A DNA stretch of 64,000 bases from Diphasiastrum complanatum (GCA_029204225.1 CM055097.1:29539785-29603784), one strand, 5' to 3'. Counted from the first letter of the stretch, positions 48,001 through 52,667 are shown. Program-made: numbers and translations. The notes: generated by a model not told the origin, from the sequence alone.

Positions 48001-51000
48001 CTATCCATGACAGTATCAATAATTGACCGAGGAAAGTCATGAAATTGGATGTATCTACTAGACTTTCTATGACATCTGTAAACCCTCAAAAACACATTTT
48101 CAAAAAAAAAAAAAACCTAAAAAAAATTCCCCGTTTCGAACCTGAACCAGATGTTTCATACGCGTTTCAAACACGTTTCGAAACGACGTACGAAACGAGC
48201 CCACGAAACATTGATAAGGTAAAGCTAAGAAACAATATAAGCAACTCAGAAAGTCAAAGGATCTTAGAAACAATATACGAGCAACTCAAAAAGTCAAAGG
48301 ATCTAAGTCAAAACATTAATCTAAAATACAATAAACAAAAAATTTTAGCCAAACAACATTGCTTATGTCTCATCAATACCCAAGATAAGTTGCTAACTGG
48401 GTTTTGAAAGAATCCGGATTCTCTTGGGTAGACCCAGTGTTGACTAAGAAGCAAAAGACAACCAGTAAAAAGAAAGAAAAAATAATAATAATTCAACTAA
48501 AAAGAAATTCAAAATTTAAAATTTATAAATATATAAATCAAATTAAAATTAAAATTTACCAGTTGACTAGAACTAGCAACACAAGAGTTTTCAGTCCTTT
48601 GCTTGCAATCACACAAAAGAGTTCATGACACTTGTAGCAAGCCCAAAAAAAACTATGAAACATCCAAAGTTAATATAGCCAAACAGTGCTATCAAAGGAA
48701 GGTTCAAAATATAAACTGGGAATTGAATGCAGTTGAATAAGAATGATAGCTACTTGATATTCATAAATCTGATCTTAGATGTACCAAATGTCAAGTGAAA
48801 ATACCAGAAGGCTGTACTTGGTCTACATCTTTTGAATATATTGACCAAACGAATTATAGGTCATGTAGTTGAAAAATATACCATGATAATTTCATACCCT
48901 TTCATGCTATAAAGGCCAACAGTCCACTTTTTTATTCTAGCAAAAGCATGTGCAAGTTTCCAACAAACAAAAAATTGCATGAGCCGTTATTAATCTTTTC
49001 AAATCAGTGAGATCAGGCATCCTTACTCACATAAGGTTCACATAGAAAGACGACTGATCCAAAAACATAGATTCTCACCTAAAAGTCCACCAATAATACC
49101 AAGCATTGCCATAGGCCATAATTCATAAAAAGAATAGTCATCCTGGCCACTGCATGATTAACCAAATCAGTCTTTATATTTGGCTACTTAATATATGCTT
49201 AAAAAGCTCTAATGTTTCAGTATAAACCATTTCCAAACCTCTTCAACAACCCAATATAAGATTAAATAGTCCTTAATTGTAGCCCTGTATGAAATTTACC
49301 CTGAAATATCCCAGATGATGAATCCACCAGAACCAAAATGGCCACAATTCCCATGGGCACACCAGCTCATCGCTGTTCGCACCACAACTGCTACTACAGC
49401 TGACGTGAAAAACACACGCCAAAGAAGCTGACTTCTCCACCTGCGCAAAACACAAAACTTCCATTATAACCAAAAAGGACAGGATTAAGAGAATCATGAA
49501 GACCTCTCCAAAAAGCAAAAGGTAGCTCAATTATATACCATGACGTGACTTCTTCAAGAGCAAAAAGCACACCACCTACAGGAGCTCTGAAGGCAGCAGC
49601 TACACCAGCCGCACATCCAATTGTCACCTGCATTCACACCACCAGCTAACCAGATTCTTTGAGTCAACAACCAAAGTAATCAGTAAACTATTCATAGTAC
49701 TTCTGAGAAATATCAGTGCACATAAAAACCTTAAGGTAAAAAAAAGATAACGATTGCTGTAATCTGATAGAAATGACAACACAGCACATTAAAAAGACTA
49801 AGACAAATGAAACGATTCAACTAAAAAAACAGAAAGTTAACAATAAGAAACAAATGAAATTGCTGGGTTTTTGACTTACAAGATCACGTCGATCACGATC
49901 ATTTTTGAACACTCTGAGCCACTGCCAATTAATAAAGTACTTCGTCGATCCACCCTTAAACATAGAAGCAGCAAAATTGAAAATCAAGTTACATGATTAA
50001 GGACCATTACACTAGCACGCACAAGGTAGAATCTAAAATTGATCTACATTCACCTGTCAGATATTCACTTGGGTTGCTTGACCAAAAAAACTACCAAAAA
50101 CAGCAAAGAGTGTGTCGGAACAACCAACTTGACCTGTGCACAAAGCACAGTTGTACTAAGGGACTTCAACAGAGATCATTCTTCCAGTGCCTATGATTGT
50201 AATCAATCACATGGAACAGATTTAGAACTTTTTTTTTTGTGACCTGTTGACATCCATGTCACAGGCATTTTATCACTCACAATTCATCAGTACAACTTTA
50301 TATTTTGTTATACCCATATTTACTTGGTTTATCATTGTCACTTTTGAATCAATCTTGGAATGTAAGTAAGATGGCTTGGTAGTAATGGCTGATTTATCTG
50401 CATGGCGGTGTTAGACAATGTGTGGGTCAGTTGATTGATTCAGTATCTTACGTTATAGTAAGCAATTCTAGTATTTCGAGTTCTAAAGACGGCATGTAGG
50501 GATACTTTTAGCCTAGTAAGGACCCAGATCATGGGTGCAGAATAGAGTAGGTTATAGTTAACTTCTAGCTTTCATGGAAATATGTGAGTACATAAGTAAC
50601 TCAAAGGTAGTAGCATCTCTAGACACTTTTGCATTTCTGGGAAGCTTATTGATTAACTTTTTTATCTGAAACGCATGCAGGCTTCCTAGGAGCTAGCTGG
50701 CCATCAGTATGACAACGGGACAACCAAACCTATTATCTATATTGGTTTCACTGCCCCTAACTCTATAGTAGAGGGCCATGGAGGAGAGAAATGCAAACTT
50801 TTCCAAAAGAACCTAGAGAGGGTCTTAAAAAGGAAGGGAGAGCCTGTTCCTTCACTTGGTCTCCTTTATGGGGGAGTCTATTTTCCAACAAAGAAATTTC
50901 CTATAGTTTCCTTGAAGACCAAGACGGTGGGCGGCATGAGGCTATATATGTCTTCTTTGGGAGATTATGCAATAGTACCCCTTATTATTTCTCTTTTGAA

Positions 51001-52613
51001 TCTCCTTGATTTCTAGTTGCATAGTGATCTTCCTCTCTTAGATTCTCTTATGTCTCTTTCTTCTAAAATTTCTTGCTTGGCATATTAATCATGTCCCTTG
51101 TCCTTCGTTTTACAGGATTAATCATGTGCATAAAGATTGGCATATTAATCATGTCCCTTGTCCTTTGTTTTACAGGATTGAGGAGCCAGAGAGGATCCTC
51201 CTAGGTGCTTTATGCACTCTCTTCATGTCCAGGATTGTGAGATGGGTTTTGCAAGGCTCTTTTTAAGATAAAAATTTGTCTTCTCTTTTGTTCTTTCAGT
51301 AGAACAATGCAAGCTGGTAGCCACCAAACCACTGAAAGGAAACAAAAACATGGAGGACGCTCAAGTTCAATAGTAAACAGGTGAGAAAGTAAGAAAAAAA
51401 GAACGACAAAAAGTTCTCCCAAAGAAGATGGCAAATGTGCTCCTTGGAAAGGAAAACCCCGGGAATTTAGAAAAAATTTAAGTAACTTCTTCTGTAAGTC
51501 CACCTTGATACCCAGTCTCTGGGTATGGACAAGGCCAGGCAATTTCAGATCCATCTTCACTGAAAGTTCCTTCCGTGTTCACAAAGATTTGATGCTTTAG
51601 AAAGTACGAGGATGAGGCATGGCTTATGGACCTGTCAAGAAGGAATTATAACCATGTATATGTAGAAAAACATCACTTCATATCCTAGGATGGTAAAGCA
51701 AAAGGTAAATTCTACTGAACTTTTATGTCCTTGTTTATACTCTCCAAACACTTACAAAATTTAGAGATAATTCATACTCCTAGGTTTTATATGCATGTAG
51801 GGAAGTATCGCTCACTTGAGCATTCAATGTTCTGTATTATGTCAGAAGAATAGCCTTAGCTTTTAACAAATCCCAAGGAAGCATTGAAATTTAAATGAAC
51901 CAGCCTTGTAGAACATGGAGCTCACCTGGCCTACCAGTGAAGCTATACACGCTCCTGTATGTACGAGGGGACCCTCCTTACCAAGAGCCAATCCTCCACC
52001 TACAGATCCAATGCTACCCAAGATCTGACAGGTATTTAATTTCAGTCACATGTAAAAAGTAAATAAAATGATCCATAAAGTGTGAACCAGATCCCATAGT
52101 TACCCAGAAAACTCTTGAACAAGAATTTTAGCTCTTAAACCACAAAAAGATTACTGAATAGCAGTGCTTAAAACTTGCCTTTCCAATCAATGTCCGAAAT
52201 AGAAGAATTCCTGGAGTATCAATACCTGTAACATGGAGGCCCTATTATACAACATGTAGGCTTTCCAAATAATGCAAACGGTAGTAATGTGAAACAGAAC
52301 ATCTCAAGAAGAAAACTGCAGTAACAGATGGCAACATCATTAAAAAACCTACTCTAAGGATTGCATTGCAAAAAATGTTATTGGAATTTACCATTTAAAT
52401 AACCCTTGAGCTCTGGAATACCAGAGCCAGCAGCAGCAGGAGCAAAATTTGTCACTATAAAAACTGAAGAGAAGACTAGTGTTGCGTTAAACAAAACATA
52501 GACAACTAGTCCAGCAAAATAAGAATGTCTCATTATTGCAAATGTTGCTATGAATTTCCATCCAGAAAAGTTTTCAACTGCAACATTTATCACAAAGGCA
52601 GACAGTCCTGTCC
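8984..52613 (-). CDS. CLC-d: CLC-d type chloride channel/antiporter gene, 20 visible exons, 5' end outside window
   Basis: A CLC-family anion channel or anion/proton exchanger; plant CLC-d proteins sit in the trans-Golgi/endosomal membranes. Twenty exons (52613 down to 9148) join to about 692 codons with every splice phase consistent and no stop. Visible in order: [13 protein letters not shown] (anion filter with Ser, as in chloride-type rather than nitrate-type plant CLCs), GKEGP with the gating Glu, a GGVLFALEE stretch carrying the proton Glu of exchangers, a FNMGFYE helix-R Tyr, then two CBS domains (about 11858-11177 and 10560-10174). Closest remembered relative is Arabidopsis CLC-d (about 790 aa). 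The N-terminal 80-90 residues are missing and probably lie beyond 64000. The 3' end is uncertain: a stop at 9148-9150 or splicing to 8984-9038. Introns range from 98 bases to 27.3 kb. CLC family and intact frame are seen; the CLC-d assignment rests on memory of family sequences. Confidence 0.93.
9148..9219 (-). CDS. CLC-d: CLC-d visible exon 20 (C-terminal tail, first choice of end)
   Basis: 72 bases reading [16 protein letters not shown] and GAVDAVS then TAA. The phase fits exon 19, and the TELSSTRVR stretch resembles the ELQ-ST-VR tail of CLC-d proteins. The acceptor is GTATAG. The last ten residues do not resemble the family, and a donor-like AAG|GTTAGG at 9175 allows splicing to 9038-8984 instead, so the true end is uncertain. 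Confidence 0.6.
   Translation of the reverse strand: MLEETSTELSSTRVRLGAVDAVS
9301..9842. repeat. Diverged tandem duplication in CLC-d intron 19
   Basis: About 9301-9570 and 9571-9842 share the order CAAACC, GCCTAGCTTTT, TTTCAATACATGGAAGG, GGATGATCAT, CAATAACAAA, TTTTTCATGCAA and CAGCCACCAAG with many differences. It is an old duplication inside the intron, non-coding. Confidence 0.75.
10174..10278 (-). CDS. CLC-d: CLC-d visible exon 19 (CBS2)
   Basis: 105 bases, 35 codons, encoding [31 protein letters not shown] and LLPE. This is the conserved end of CBS2. Acceptor TTGCAG and donor GTTTTG. Confidence 0.94.
10503..10659 (-). CDS. CLC-d: CLC-d visible exon 18 (linker and CBS2 start)
   Basis: 157 bases encoding [19 protein letters not shown], then [17 protein letters not shown] and [20 protein letters not shown] followed by VPEDMSL is the usual opening of the second CBS domain in plant CLC-d. 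Donor GTTGAG. Confidence 0.94.
10935..11018 (-). CDS. CLC-d: CLC-d visible exon 17 (CBS1 end and linker)
   Basis: 84 bases encoding [19 protein letters not shown] and DDRGRVTI. Closes CBS1 and begins the inter-CBS linker. Acceptor TTGCAG and donor GTCAAC. Confidence 0.92.
11177..11232 (-). CDS. CLC-d: CLC-d visible exon 16 (CBS1, middle)
   Basis: 56 bases encoding [18 protein letters not shown] plus two bases of a Ser codon. Acceptor TTGAAG and donor GTATTG. Continues CBS1. Confidence 0.92.
11375..11452 (-). CDS. CLC-d: CLC-d visible exon 15 (CBS1, first part)
   Basis: 78 bases, 26 codons, encoding [17 protein letters not shown] and CSNNHNGFP. It is the start of the first CBS domain; HNGFP is the usual CBS strand motif. 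Acceptor GCACAG and donor GTATGC. Confidence 0.93.
11726..11857 (-). CDS. CLC-d: CLC-d visible exon 14 (helix R into CBS region)
   Basis: 132 bases, 44 codons, encoding [25 protein letters not shown] and a basic stretch ending RANK. The Tyr in GFYE is the helix-R residue that contacts the central anion in CLCs. The donor reads AAG|GCAAGC, the second GC-AG intron of the gene. Confidence 0.94.
12304..12439 (-). CDS. CLC-d: CLC-d visible exon 13
   Basis: 136 bases. The first base completes the Thr codon begun in exon 12, then [19 protein letters not shown] and [19 protein letters not shown] follow. Acceptor AAACAG and donor GTTTGT. The perfect family and phase match shows the exon belongs to the same gene although it lies 27.3 kb from exon 12. 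Confidence 0.95.
12440..13321. other. Intron sequence without recognised feature
   Basis: Unassigned AT-rich stretch next to exon 13. No open frame or repeat was recognised. Confidence 0.5.
13322..14917 (-). mobile_element. LARD-1: truncated non-coding LTR element
   Basis: The right end is a 469-base LTR (14449-14917, TGTTAA...TAACA) preceded by a primer-binding site (about 14436-14448, TGGTATCAGAGC on the minus strand). The internal part 13322-13590 matches LARD-2 internal sequence (about 19725-20005). No gag or pol is seen. There is no left LTR, so the 3' end has been lost. It is the same non-autonomous family as LARD-2. Confidence 0.8.
14449..14917 (-). repeat. LARD-1 5' LTR
   Basis: Matches the LARD-2 LTR at 19166-19636 over its length (for example GATCTAGTGCAG, GGGCTCGACAAGTGTC, GTAAATCTAATTAACTG). 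Confidence 0.85.
15120..16839 (+). pseudogene. Decayed Ty1/copia reverse transcriptase/RNase H region
   Basis: 15125-15265 keeps pieces of the RT start ([16 protein letters not shown] and [16 protein letters not shown]). From 15920 another part reads [19 protein letters not shown] and [11 protein letters not shown]. After several frame shifts RNase H follows: [44 protein letters not shown] and [14 protein letters not shown]. Stops and shifts interrupt it throughout, and the middle of the RT is missing, its place taken by repeat R copy 1. The sense is opposite to CLC-d. Confidence 0.85.
15266..15850 (+). repeat. Repeat family R, copy 1
   Basis: Shares a long colinear non-coding stretch with 40008-40520 and 47714-48558. 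It starts with a hairpin-forming segment (TTGTGAAATT ... AATATCACAA), followed by AGAGAAGTCA-TGATGTCATAAG and AAGTCAAAGGATCTAAGTC. It lies where the middle of the copia RT should be. Confidence 0.8.
16840..17240 (+). repeat. Probable 3' LTR start of the decayed copia element
   Basis: A polypurine tract AAGAGGGAG at 16831-16839 is followed directly by TGTAAAAATTG, the usual LTR junction. No second LTR copy was found, so the right border is a guess. Confidence 0.5.
17241..18790. other. Intron sequence without recognised gene
   Basis: AT-rich. Contains small local repeats such as GATACCAAGT recurring at about 17620-17690. No protein domain is seen. Confidence 0.45.
18800..19165 (+). repeat. Direct repeat X, left copy
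   Basis: Matches 26428-27395 (CCTGTGGAGACAATTGTAAA, GGCTAAGGGATA, GACTGACCTCCTAAAAAG, TTGTTGATCTAT, GAGTAATTTTGGTGTATTTA). The two copies flank LARD-2 in the same orientation. An AATAAA-like element occurs near 19110, so X may be LTR-derived, but no pol accompanies it. Confidence 0.7.
19166..19636 (-). repeat. LARD-2 3' LTR
   Basis: 471 bases, TGTGTGCAAC...ATAACA. Matches 14449-14917 in full and 26169-26427 in part. Confidence 0.83.
21412..21714 (+). repeat. GYP-1 5' LTR
   Basis: 303 bases, near-identical to 25028-25342. It lacks a 12-base duplication present in the other copy near 25245. Confidence 0.88.
22094..23179. mobile_element. IR-1: 1.1-kb inverted-repeat (foldback) element
   Basis: Two arms of about 300 bases (22094-22393 and 22880-23179) are near-perfect inverted copies beginning ACAGGTTCGTCATC. 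They flank a 486-base centre without recognised coding. Both sides carry TTTATAAA, which could be an 8-bp target duplication; because that octamer is itself a palindrome, shorter duplications fit equally well. It probably moves by a transposase made elsewhere; superfamily not known. Confidence 0.88.
24630..24999 (+). pseudogene. GYP-1: integrase C-terminus and chromodomain
   Basis: Reads [17 protein letters not shown], then [10 protein letters not shown] and HPIFHVSHL, the usual end of gypsy integrase. After one stop in frame, [19 protein letters not shown] and [15 protein letters not shown] follow, a chromodomain with its aromatic/acidic pattern. It stops just before the polypurine tract. 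No reverse transcriptase is left upstream. Confidence 0.88.
25028..25342 (+). repeat. GYP-1 3' LTR
   Basis: 315 bases. It begins TGTCATGTCC directly after the purine-rich tract at about 25014-25027. Confidence 0.88.
26169..26427 (-). repeat. LARD-2 5' LTR, truncated
   Basis: Starts TGTGTGAATTCC directly after the primer-binding site and matches the left LTR up to about GAGCATAACAAAAGCC. Repeat X then begins. Confidence 0.8.
26428..27395 (+). repeat. Direct repeat X, right copy, interrupted
   Basis: Matches 18800-19165 at both ends but contains about 440 extra bases in the middle (about 26705-27145). Confidence 0.65.
26705..27145. mobile_element. Possible inserted element in repeat X
   Basis: The extra block has GGTTTGAATTGG near its left side and CAATTCGAACCG with TTCAATTTGAAC near its right, partly inverted motifs, around T-rich sequence. 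No clean ends or target duplication can be set. It may be a MITE. Confidence 0.3.
27396..28093. other. Intron sequence without recognised feature
   Basis: Between repeat X and COP-2. Nothing recognised. Confidence 0.45.
28094..28702 (-). repeat. COP-2 3' LTR with internal deletion
   Basis: 609 bases, TGTCGG...CCAACA. Compared with 37763-38836 it lacks about 465 bases between GCAGTAGCGC and TACACGTAATTC. Confidence 0.93.
28710..29246 (-). pseudogene. COP-2: RNase H domain
   Basis: 178 codons including [71 protein letters not shown] and TADIFTKAL, the full copia RNase H series with catalytic Asp and Glu in place. It ends a few bases from the polypurine tract as usual. The start overlaps the next frame (29156-29563), showing a frame shift near 29200. 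Confidence 0.93.
29156..29563 (-). pseudogene. COP-2: C-terminal part of reverse transcriptase
   Basis: Reads [38 protein letters not shown] and [15 protein letters not shown], the copia RT thumb/connection. It begins just left of the GYP-2 insertion; the RT part on the other side resumes at 35036. Confidence 0.92.
29595..29929 (-). repeat. GYP-2 3' LTR
   Basis: 335 bases. Matches 34673-35030 apart from a 23-base gap and scattered substitutions. Confidence 0.95.
29930..30133 (-). pseudogene. GYP-2: chromodomain
   Basis: Encodes [19 protein letters not shown] and [15 protein letters not shown], a chromodomain that marks the element as a chromovirus. The open frame overruns into the LTR. Such domains are known to bind methylated histone H3 and guide insertion. 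Confidence 0.9.
30224..30405. repeat. 91-base perfect tandem duplication in GYP-2
   Basis: 30224-30314 is repeated without change as 30315-30405. It falls at the end of the integrase C-terminal region and breaks the frame towards the chromodomain. Perfect identity means it is recent. Confidence 0.95.
30308..30556 (-). pseudogene. GYP-2: integrase C-terminal domain
   Basis: Encodes [45 protein letters not shown] and VTYELELP, the usual GPY/F integrase C-terminus. Confidence 0.92.
30605..31423 (-). pseudogene. GYP-2: integrase zinc finger and first half of core
   Basis: Contains the HHCC unit ([18 protein letters not shown], then [10 protein letters not shown]) and core pieces [20 protein letters not shown] and [10 protein letters not shown] with two catalytic Asp. 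After SDRDSKL the sequence skips to the later part of the domain in a different frame, so the segment with the third catalytic residue is deleted. Confidence 0.9.
31424..31699 (-). pseudogene. GYP-2: RNase H remnant
   Basis: The minus strand reads [19 protein letters not shown] and [17 protein letters not shown], the start of gypsy RNase H, with a stop just before it (about 31628) and decay after it. Confidence 0.85.
31700..32140 (-). pseudogene. GYP-2: reverse transcriptase palm and thumb
   Basis: 146 codons. [20 protein letters not shown] and [12 protein letters not shown] are seen at residues 14-55, with the catalytic Asp pair at 49-50 (FLDD in place of YLDD). The thumb continues through [19 protein letters not shown] frame shift near 32135 separates it from the upstream half. 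Confidence 0.94.
32124..32525 (-). pseudogene. GYP-2: reverse transcriptase fingers
   Basis: Reads [59 protein letters not shown] and [14 protein letters not shown], the conserved first half of gypsy RT. Confidence 0.94.
32931..33602 (-). pseudogene. GYP-2: gag end, zinc knuckle and protease start
   Basis: 223 codons. [20 protein letters not shown] and [14 protein letters not shown] are the end of gag. A lysine-rich stretch precedes a zinc knuckle [14 protein letters not shown] whose last Cys is Trp. [13 protein letters not shown] is the protease active-site region, with DDG where D(S/T)G is usual. Confidence 0.92.
34030..34281 (-). pseudogene. GYP-2: gag N-terminus
   Basis: 83 codons, acidic and Glu-rich, placed directly downstream of the leader as gag starts are. 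The middle of gag (33603-34029) is not open in one frame. Confidence 0.75.
34673..35030 (-). repeat. GYP-2 5' LTR
   Basis: 358 bases. Its last base is G instead of the expected A of the terminal CA. Confidence 0.95.
35036..35357 (-). pseudogene. COP-2: reverse transcriptase palm with YMDD
   Basis: Reads [18 protein letters not shown], then [13 protein letters not shown] with the YMDD catalytic box, then [14 protein letters not shown] where GYP-2 interrupts. The open frame runs on into the GYP-2 LTR but those residues are not copia. Confidence 0.93.
35397..35729 (-). pseudogene. COP-2: N-terminal part of reverse transcriptase
   Basis: Reads [50 protein letters not shown] and LEIHQLDV, the start of the copia RT domain. 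A stop lies between this and the palm part at about 35396, and another frame is used upstream. Confidence 0.92.
35872..36087 (-). pseudogene. COP-2: post-integrase linker
   Basis: Begins [20 protein letters not shown], the block that follows integrase in copia pol, then a Pro/Ser-rich linker. The next frame upstream joins it directly to GAG-pre-integrase sequence. Confidence 0.85.
36053..36568 (-). pseudogene. COP-2: protease end and GAG-pre-integrase, integrase missing
   Basis: Reads [40 protein letters not shown] and ALVWHHRLG, the protease C-terminus and the start of the GAG-pre-integrase zinc unit. Right after HHRLG, where the integrase core should follow, it turns into the linker region. 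About 300 codons of integrase are deleted, so the element could not have integrated on its own. Confidence 0.88.
36731..36800 (-). pseudogene. COP-2: gag zinc knuckle
   Basis: The minus strand encodes [14 protein letters not shown], a CX2CX4HX4C zinc knuckle with all four ligands, between gag and protease. Confidence 0.85.
36848..37381 (-). pseudogene. COP-2: gag (UBN2-type)
   Basis: 177 codons: [57 protein letters not shown] and [17 protein letters not shown], a well-kept copia gag core. The first residues of gag lie upstream of 37381 behind a stop. Confidence 0.92.
37763..38836 (-). repeat. COP-2 5' LTR, full length
   Basis: 1074 bases. It contains two copies of CTGCATAAATGAA-GTAAACTG (38470-38520) and two to three copies of a unit of about 57 bases around CGTAATTCCTGACAGGCG (38545-38655). 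Confidence 0.93.
38837..39771. other. Intron sequence between COP-2 and exon 12
   Basis: AT-rich. Repeated TAGCTA/GATC-like words at about 39190-39310. No gene seen. Confidence 0.45.
39772..39923 (-). CDS. CLC-d: CLC-d visible exon 12 (GQFVPG)
   Basis: 152 bases encoding [18 protein letters not shown] and [17 protein letters not shown]. The GxFxPG motif of CLC proteins is present as GQFVPG. It ends with AC of a Thr codon that exon 13 completes 27.3 kb away. Donor GTGAGT. Confidence 0.95.
40008..40520 (+). repeat. Repeat family R, copy 2
   Basis: Colinear with 15266-15850 and 47714-48558: starts ATATCTATTTG, then GAGAAGTCAATGATGTCAT, CATAAGTT and GGATCCAAATTCTCTTGG. It lies in the exon 11/12 intron next to COP-3 and is more diverged than the other two. 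Confidence 0.75.
40608..40841 (-). pseudogene. COP-3: protease start
   Basis: 78 codons with [20 protein letters not shown], the D(S/T)G active site of copia protease. The frame runs out at the truncated end. Confidence 0.88.
40869..40910 (-). pseudogene. COP-3: gag zinc knuckle
   Basis: Encodes [14 protein letters not shown], an intact CX2CX4HX4C knuckle. Confidence 0.9.
41094..41444 (-). pseudogene. COP-3: gag core
   Basis: 116 codons: [40 protein letters not shown] and [15 protein letters not shown], a copia UBN2 gag core. The first third of gag lies upstream in other frames. Confidence 0.92.
42054..42462 (-). repeat. COP-3 5' LTR
   Basis: Begins at the primer-binding site with TGTCAGAATT and ends CTAACA on the plus strand, about 409 bases. 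No second copy exists in the window; ends are set by the TG...CA and primer-binding-site context. Confidence 0.75.
42463..43717. other. Intron sequence without recognised feature
   Basis: Rest of the exon 11/12 intron. No coding or repeat recognised. Confidence 0.45.
43718..43792 (-). CDS. CLC-d: CLC-d visible exon 11
   Basis: 75 bases, 25 codons, encoding [20 protein letters not shown] and LFIFM. Acceptor TTGCAG and donor GTAGGT. The 3794-base intron that follows carries repeat R copy 2 and the truncated copia element COP-3. Confidence 0.94.
43975..44034 (-). CDS. CLC-d: CLC-d visible exon 10
   Basis: 60 bases, 20 codons: [20 protein letters not shown]. The [11 protein letters not shown] block is strongly conserved in plant CLCs. 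Acceptor CTGCAG and donor GTAAGT. Confidence 0.94.
44497..44646 (-). CDS. CLC-d: CLC-d visible exon 9
   Basis: 150 bases, 50 codons, encoding [20 protein letters not shown] and a loop with CTPCPDP and CPRP cysteines, ending YGNYVT. The two Cys pairs are typical of plant CLC-d luminal loops. Donor GTGAGT. Confidence 0.94.
44818..44897 (-). CDS. CLC-d: CLC-d visible exon 8
   Basis: 80 bases encoding (G)[16 protein letters not shown] and then [10 protein letters not shown]. It corresponds to the end of one membrane helix and a basic cytoplasmic linker. Acceptor CACTAG and donor GTAAAT. Confidence 0.94.
44898..47713. other. Intron sequence, exon 7/8 intron, first part
   Basis: No recognised gene. 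Short open frames around 46660-47050 on both strands have no domain I recognise and are broken by stops nearby. Confidence 0.45.
47714..48558 (+). repeat. Repeat family R, copy 3, split by hAT-1
   Basis: Colinear with copies 1 and 2 on both sides of the insertion at 47788-48213. It includes a local repeat of AAAGTCAAAGGATCT (about 48250 and 48289). Confidence 0.85.
47788..48213. mobile_element. hAT-1: 426-base MITE with perfect 8-bp target duplication
   Basis: ATAAGGTA stands directly on both sides (47780-47787 and 48214-48221). The ends are CAGTGTTTC and the inverted GAAACATTG, with longer imperfect terminal repeats rich in GTTTCGAAACG. Repeat R copy 1 has the same place uninterrupted (CATAAGATAAAGC near 15335), which is the empty site. 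The 8-bp duplication and CAGTG-like ends point to the hAT superfamily. No coding capacity. Confidence 0.92.
48559..49078. other. Intron sequence before exon 7 donor
   Basis: Nothing recognised. Confidence 0.45.
49079..49149 (-). CDS. CLC-d: CLC-d visible exon 7
   Basis: 71 bases encoding [18 protein letters not shown] and IIGGLL. Acceptor ATGCAG and donor GTGAGA. The following 4181-base intron carries repeat family R and a hAT-type MITE. Confidence 0.93.
49300..49440 (-). CDS. CLC-d: CLC-d visible exon 6
   Basis: 141 bases encoding [19 protein letters not shown] and on to [10 protein letters not shown] hydrophobic membrane helix is followed by a Cys/His/Gly-rich luminal loop. Acceptor GCGCAG and donor GTAAAT. 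Confidence 0.94.
49539..49627 (-). CDS. CLC-d: CLC-d visible exon 5 (proton glutamate region)
   Basis: 89 bases encoding [19 protein letters not shown] followed by [10 protein letters not shown]. The first Glu of LEE aligns with the proton glutamate that is kept in anion/proton exchangers and lost in pure channels. The exon ends within a Trp codon completed by exon 6. Confidence 0.95.
49880..49954 (-). CDS. CLC-d: CLC-d visible exon 4
   Basis: 75 bases, 25 codons, encoding [20 protein letters not shown] and then DRRDL, the cytoplasmic loop between helices. Acceptor TTTAAG and donor GTAAGT. The 1971-base intron before it contains a 43-base direct repeat. Confidence 0.94.
49955..51925. other. 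CLC-d intron 3, 1971 bases
   Basis: No gene seen. Holds a 43-base direct repeat at 51077-51179. Confidence 0.6.
51077..51179. repeat. 43-base direct repeat with 60-base period
   Basis: 51077-51119 and 51137-51179 differ at one base. Confidence 0.92.
51926..52024 (-). CDS. CLC-d: CLC-d visible exon 3 (GKEGP)
   Basis: 99 bases, 33 codons, phase 0 at both ends. Encodes the glycine-rich [17 protein letters not shown] stretch; the Glu of GKEGP is the gating glutamate of CLC proteins. Donor is CAG|GTGAG. Confidence 0.95.
52179..52225 (-). CDS. CLC-d: CLC-d visible exon 2
   Basis: 47 bases encoding (G)[15 protein letters not shown]. The acceptor is TTACAG. The donor reads AAG|GCAAGT, a GC-AG intron: no GT nearby restores the phase, and the encoded junction matches the family exactly. 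Confidence 0.93.
52392..52613 (-). CDS. CLC-d: CLC-d visible exon 1 (helices B-D, anion filter)
   Basis: 222 bases with acceptor TGCAG and donor GTAAAT. It begins with two bases of a split codon and encodes TGLSAFVIN... through [12 protein letters not shown]. It holds the first membrane helices seen here and the GSGIP anion filter. Because the exon starts in mid-protein with a good acceptor, at least one more exon must lie upstream. Confidence 0.95.
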
Positions 52614-52667
52614 CTGCATGAAAAACCAGCCAGCACCATCAAACTTTAATTCACATGTCAGAGAATC

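Noticed and set aside
50200-51900. A hidden exon of CLC-d in intron 3
   Set aside because: Exons 3 and 4 already join in frame and match the family without a gap.
9148-52613. CLC-d as a pseudogene because of the insertion load
   Set aside because: All twenty exons are open, phases agree at every junction, and gating, proton and filter residues are kept.
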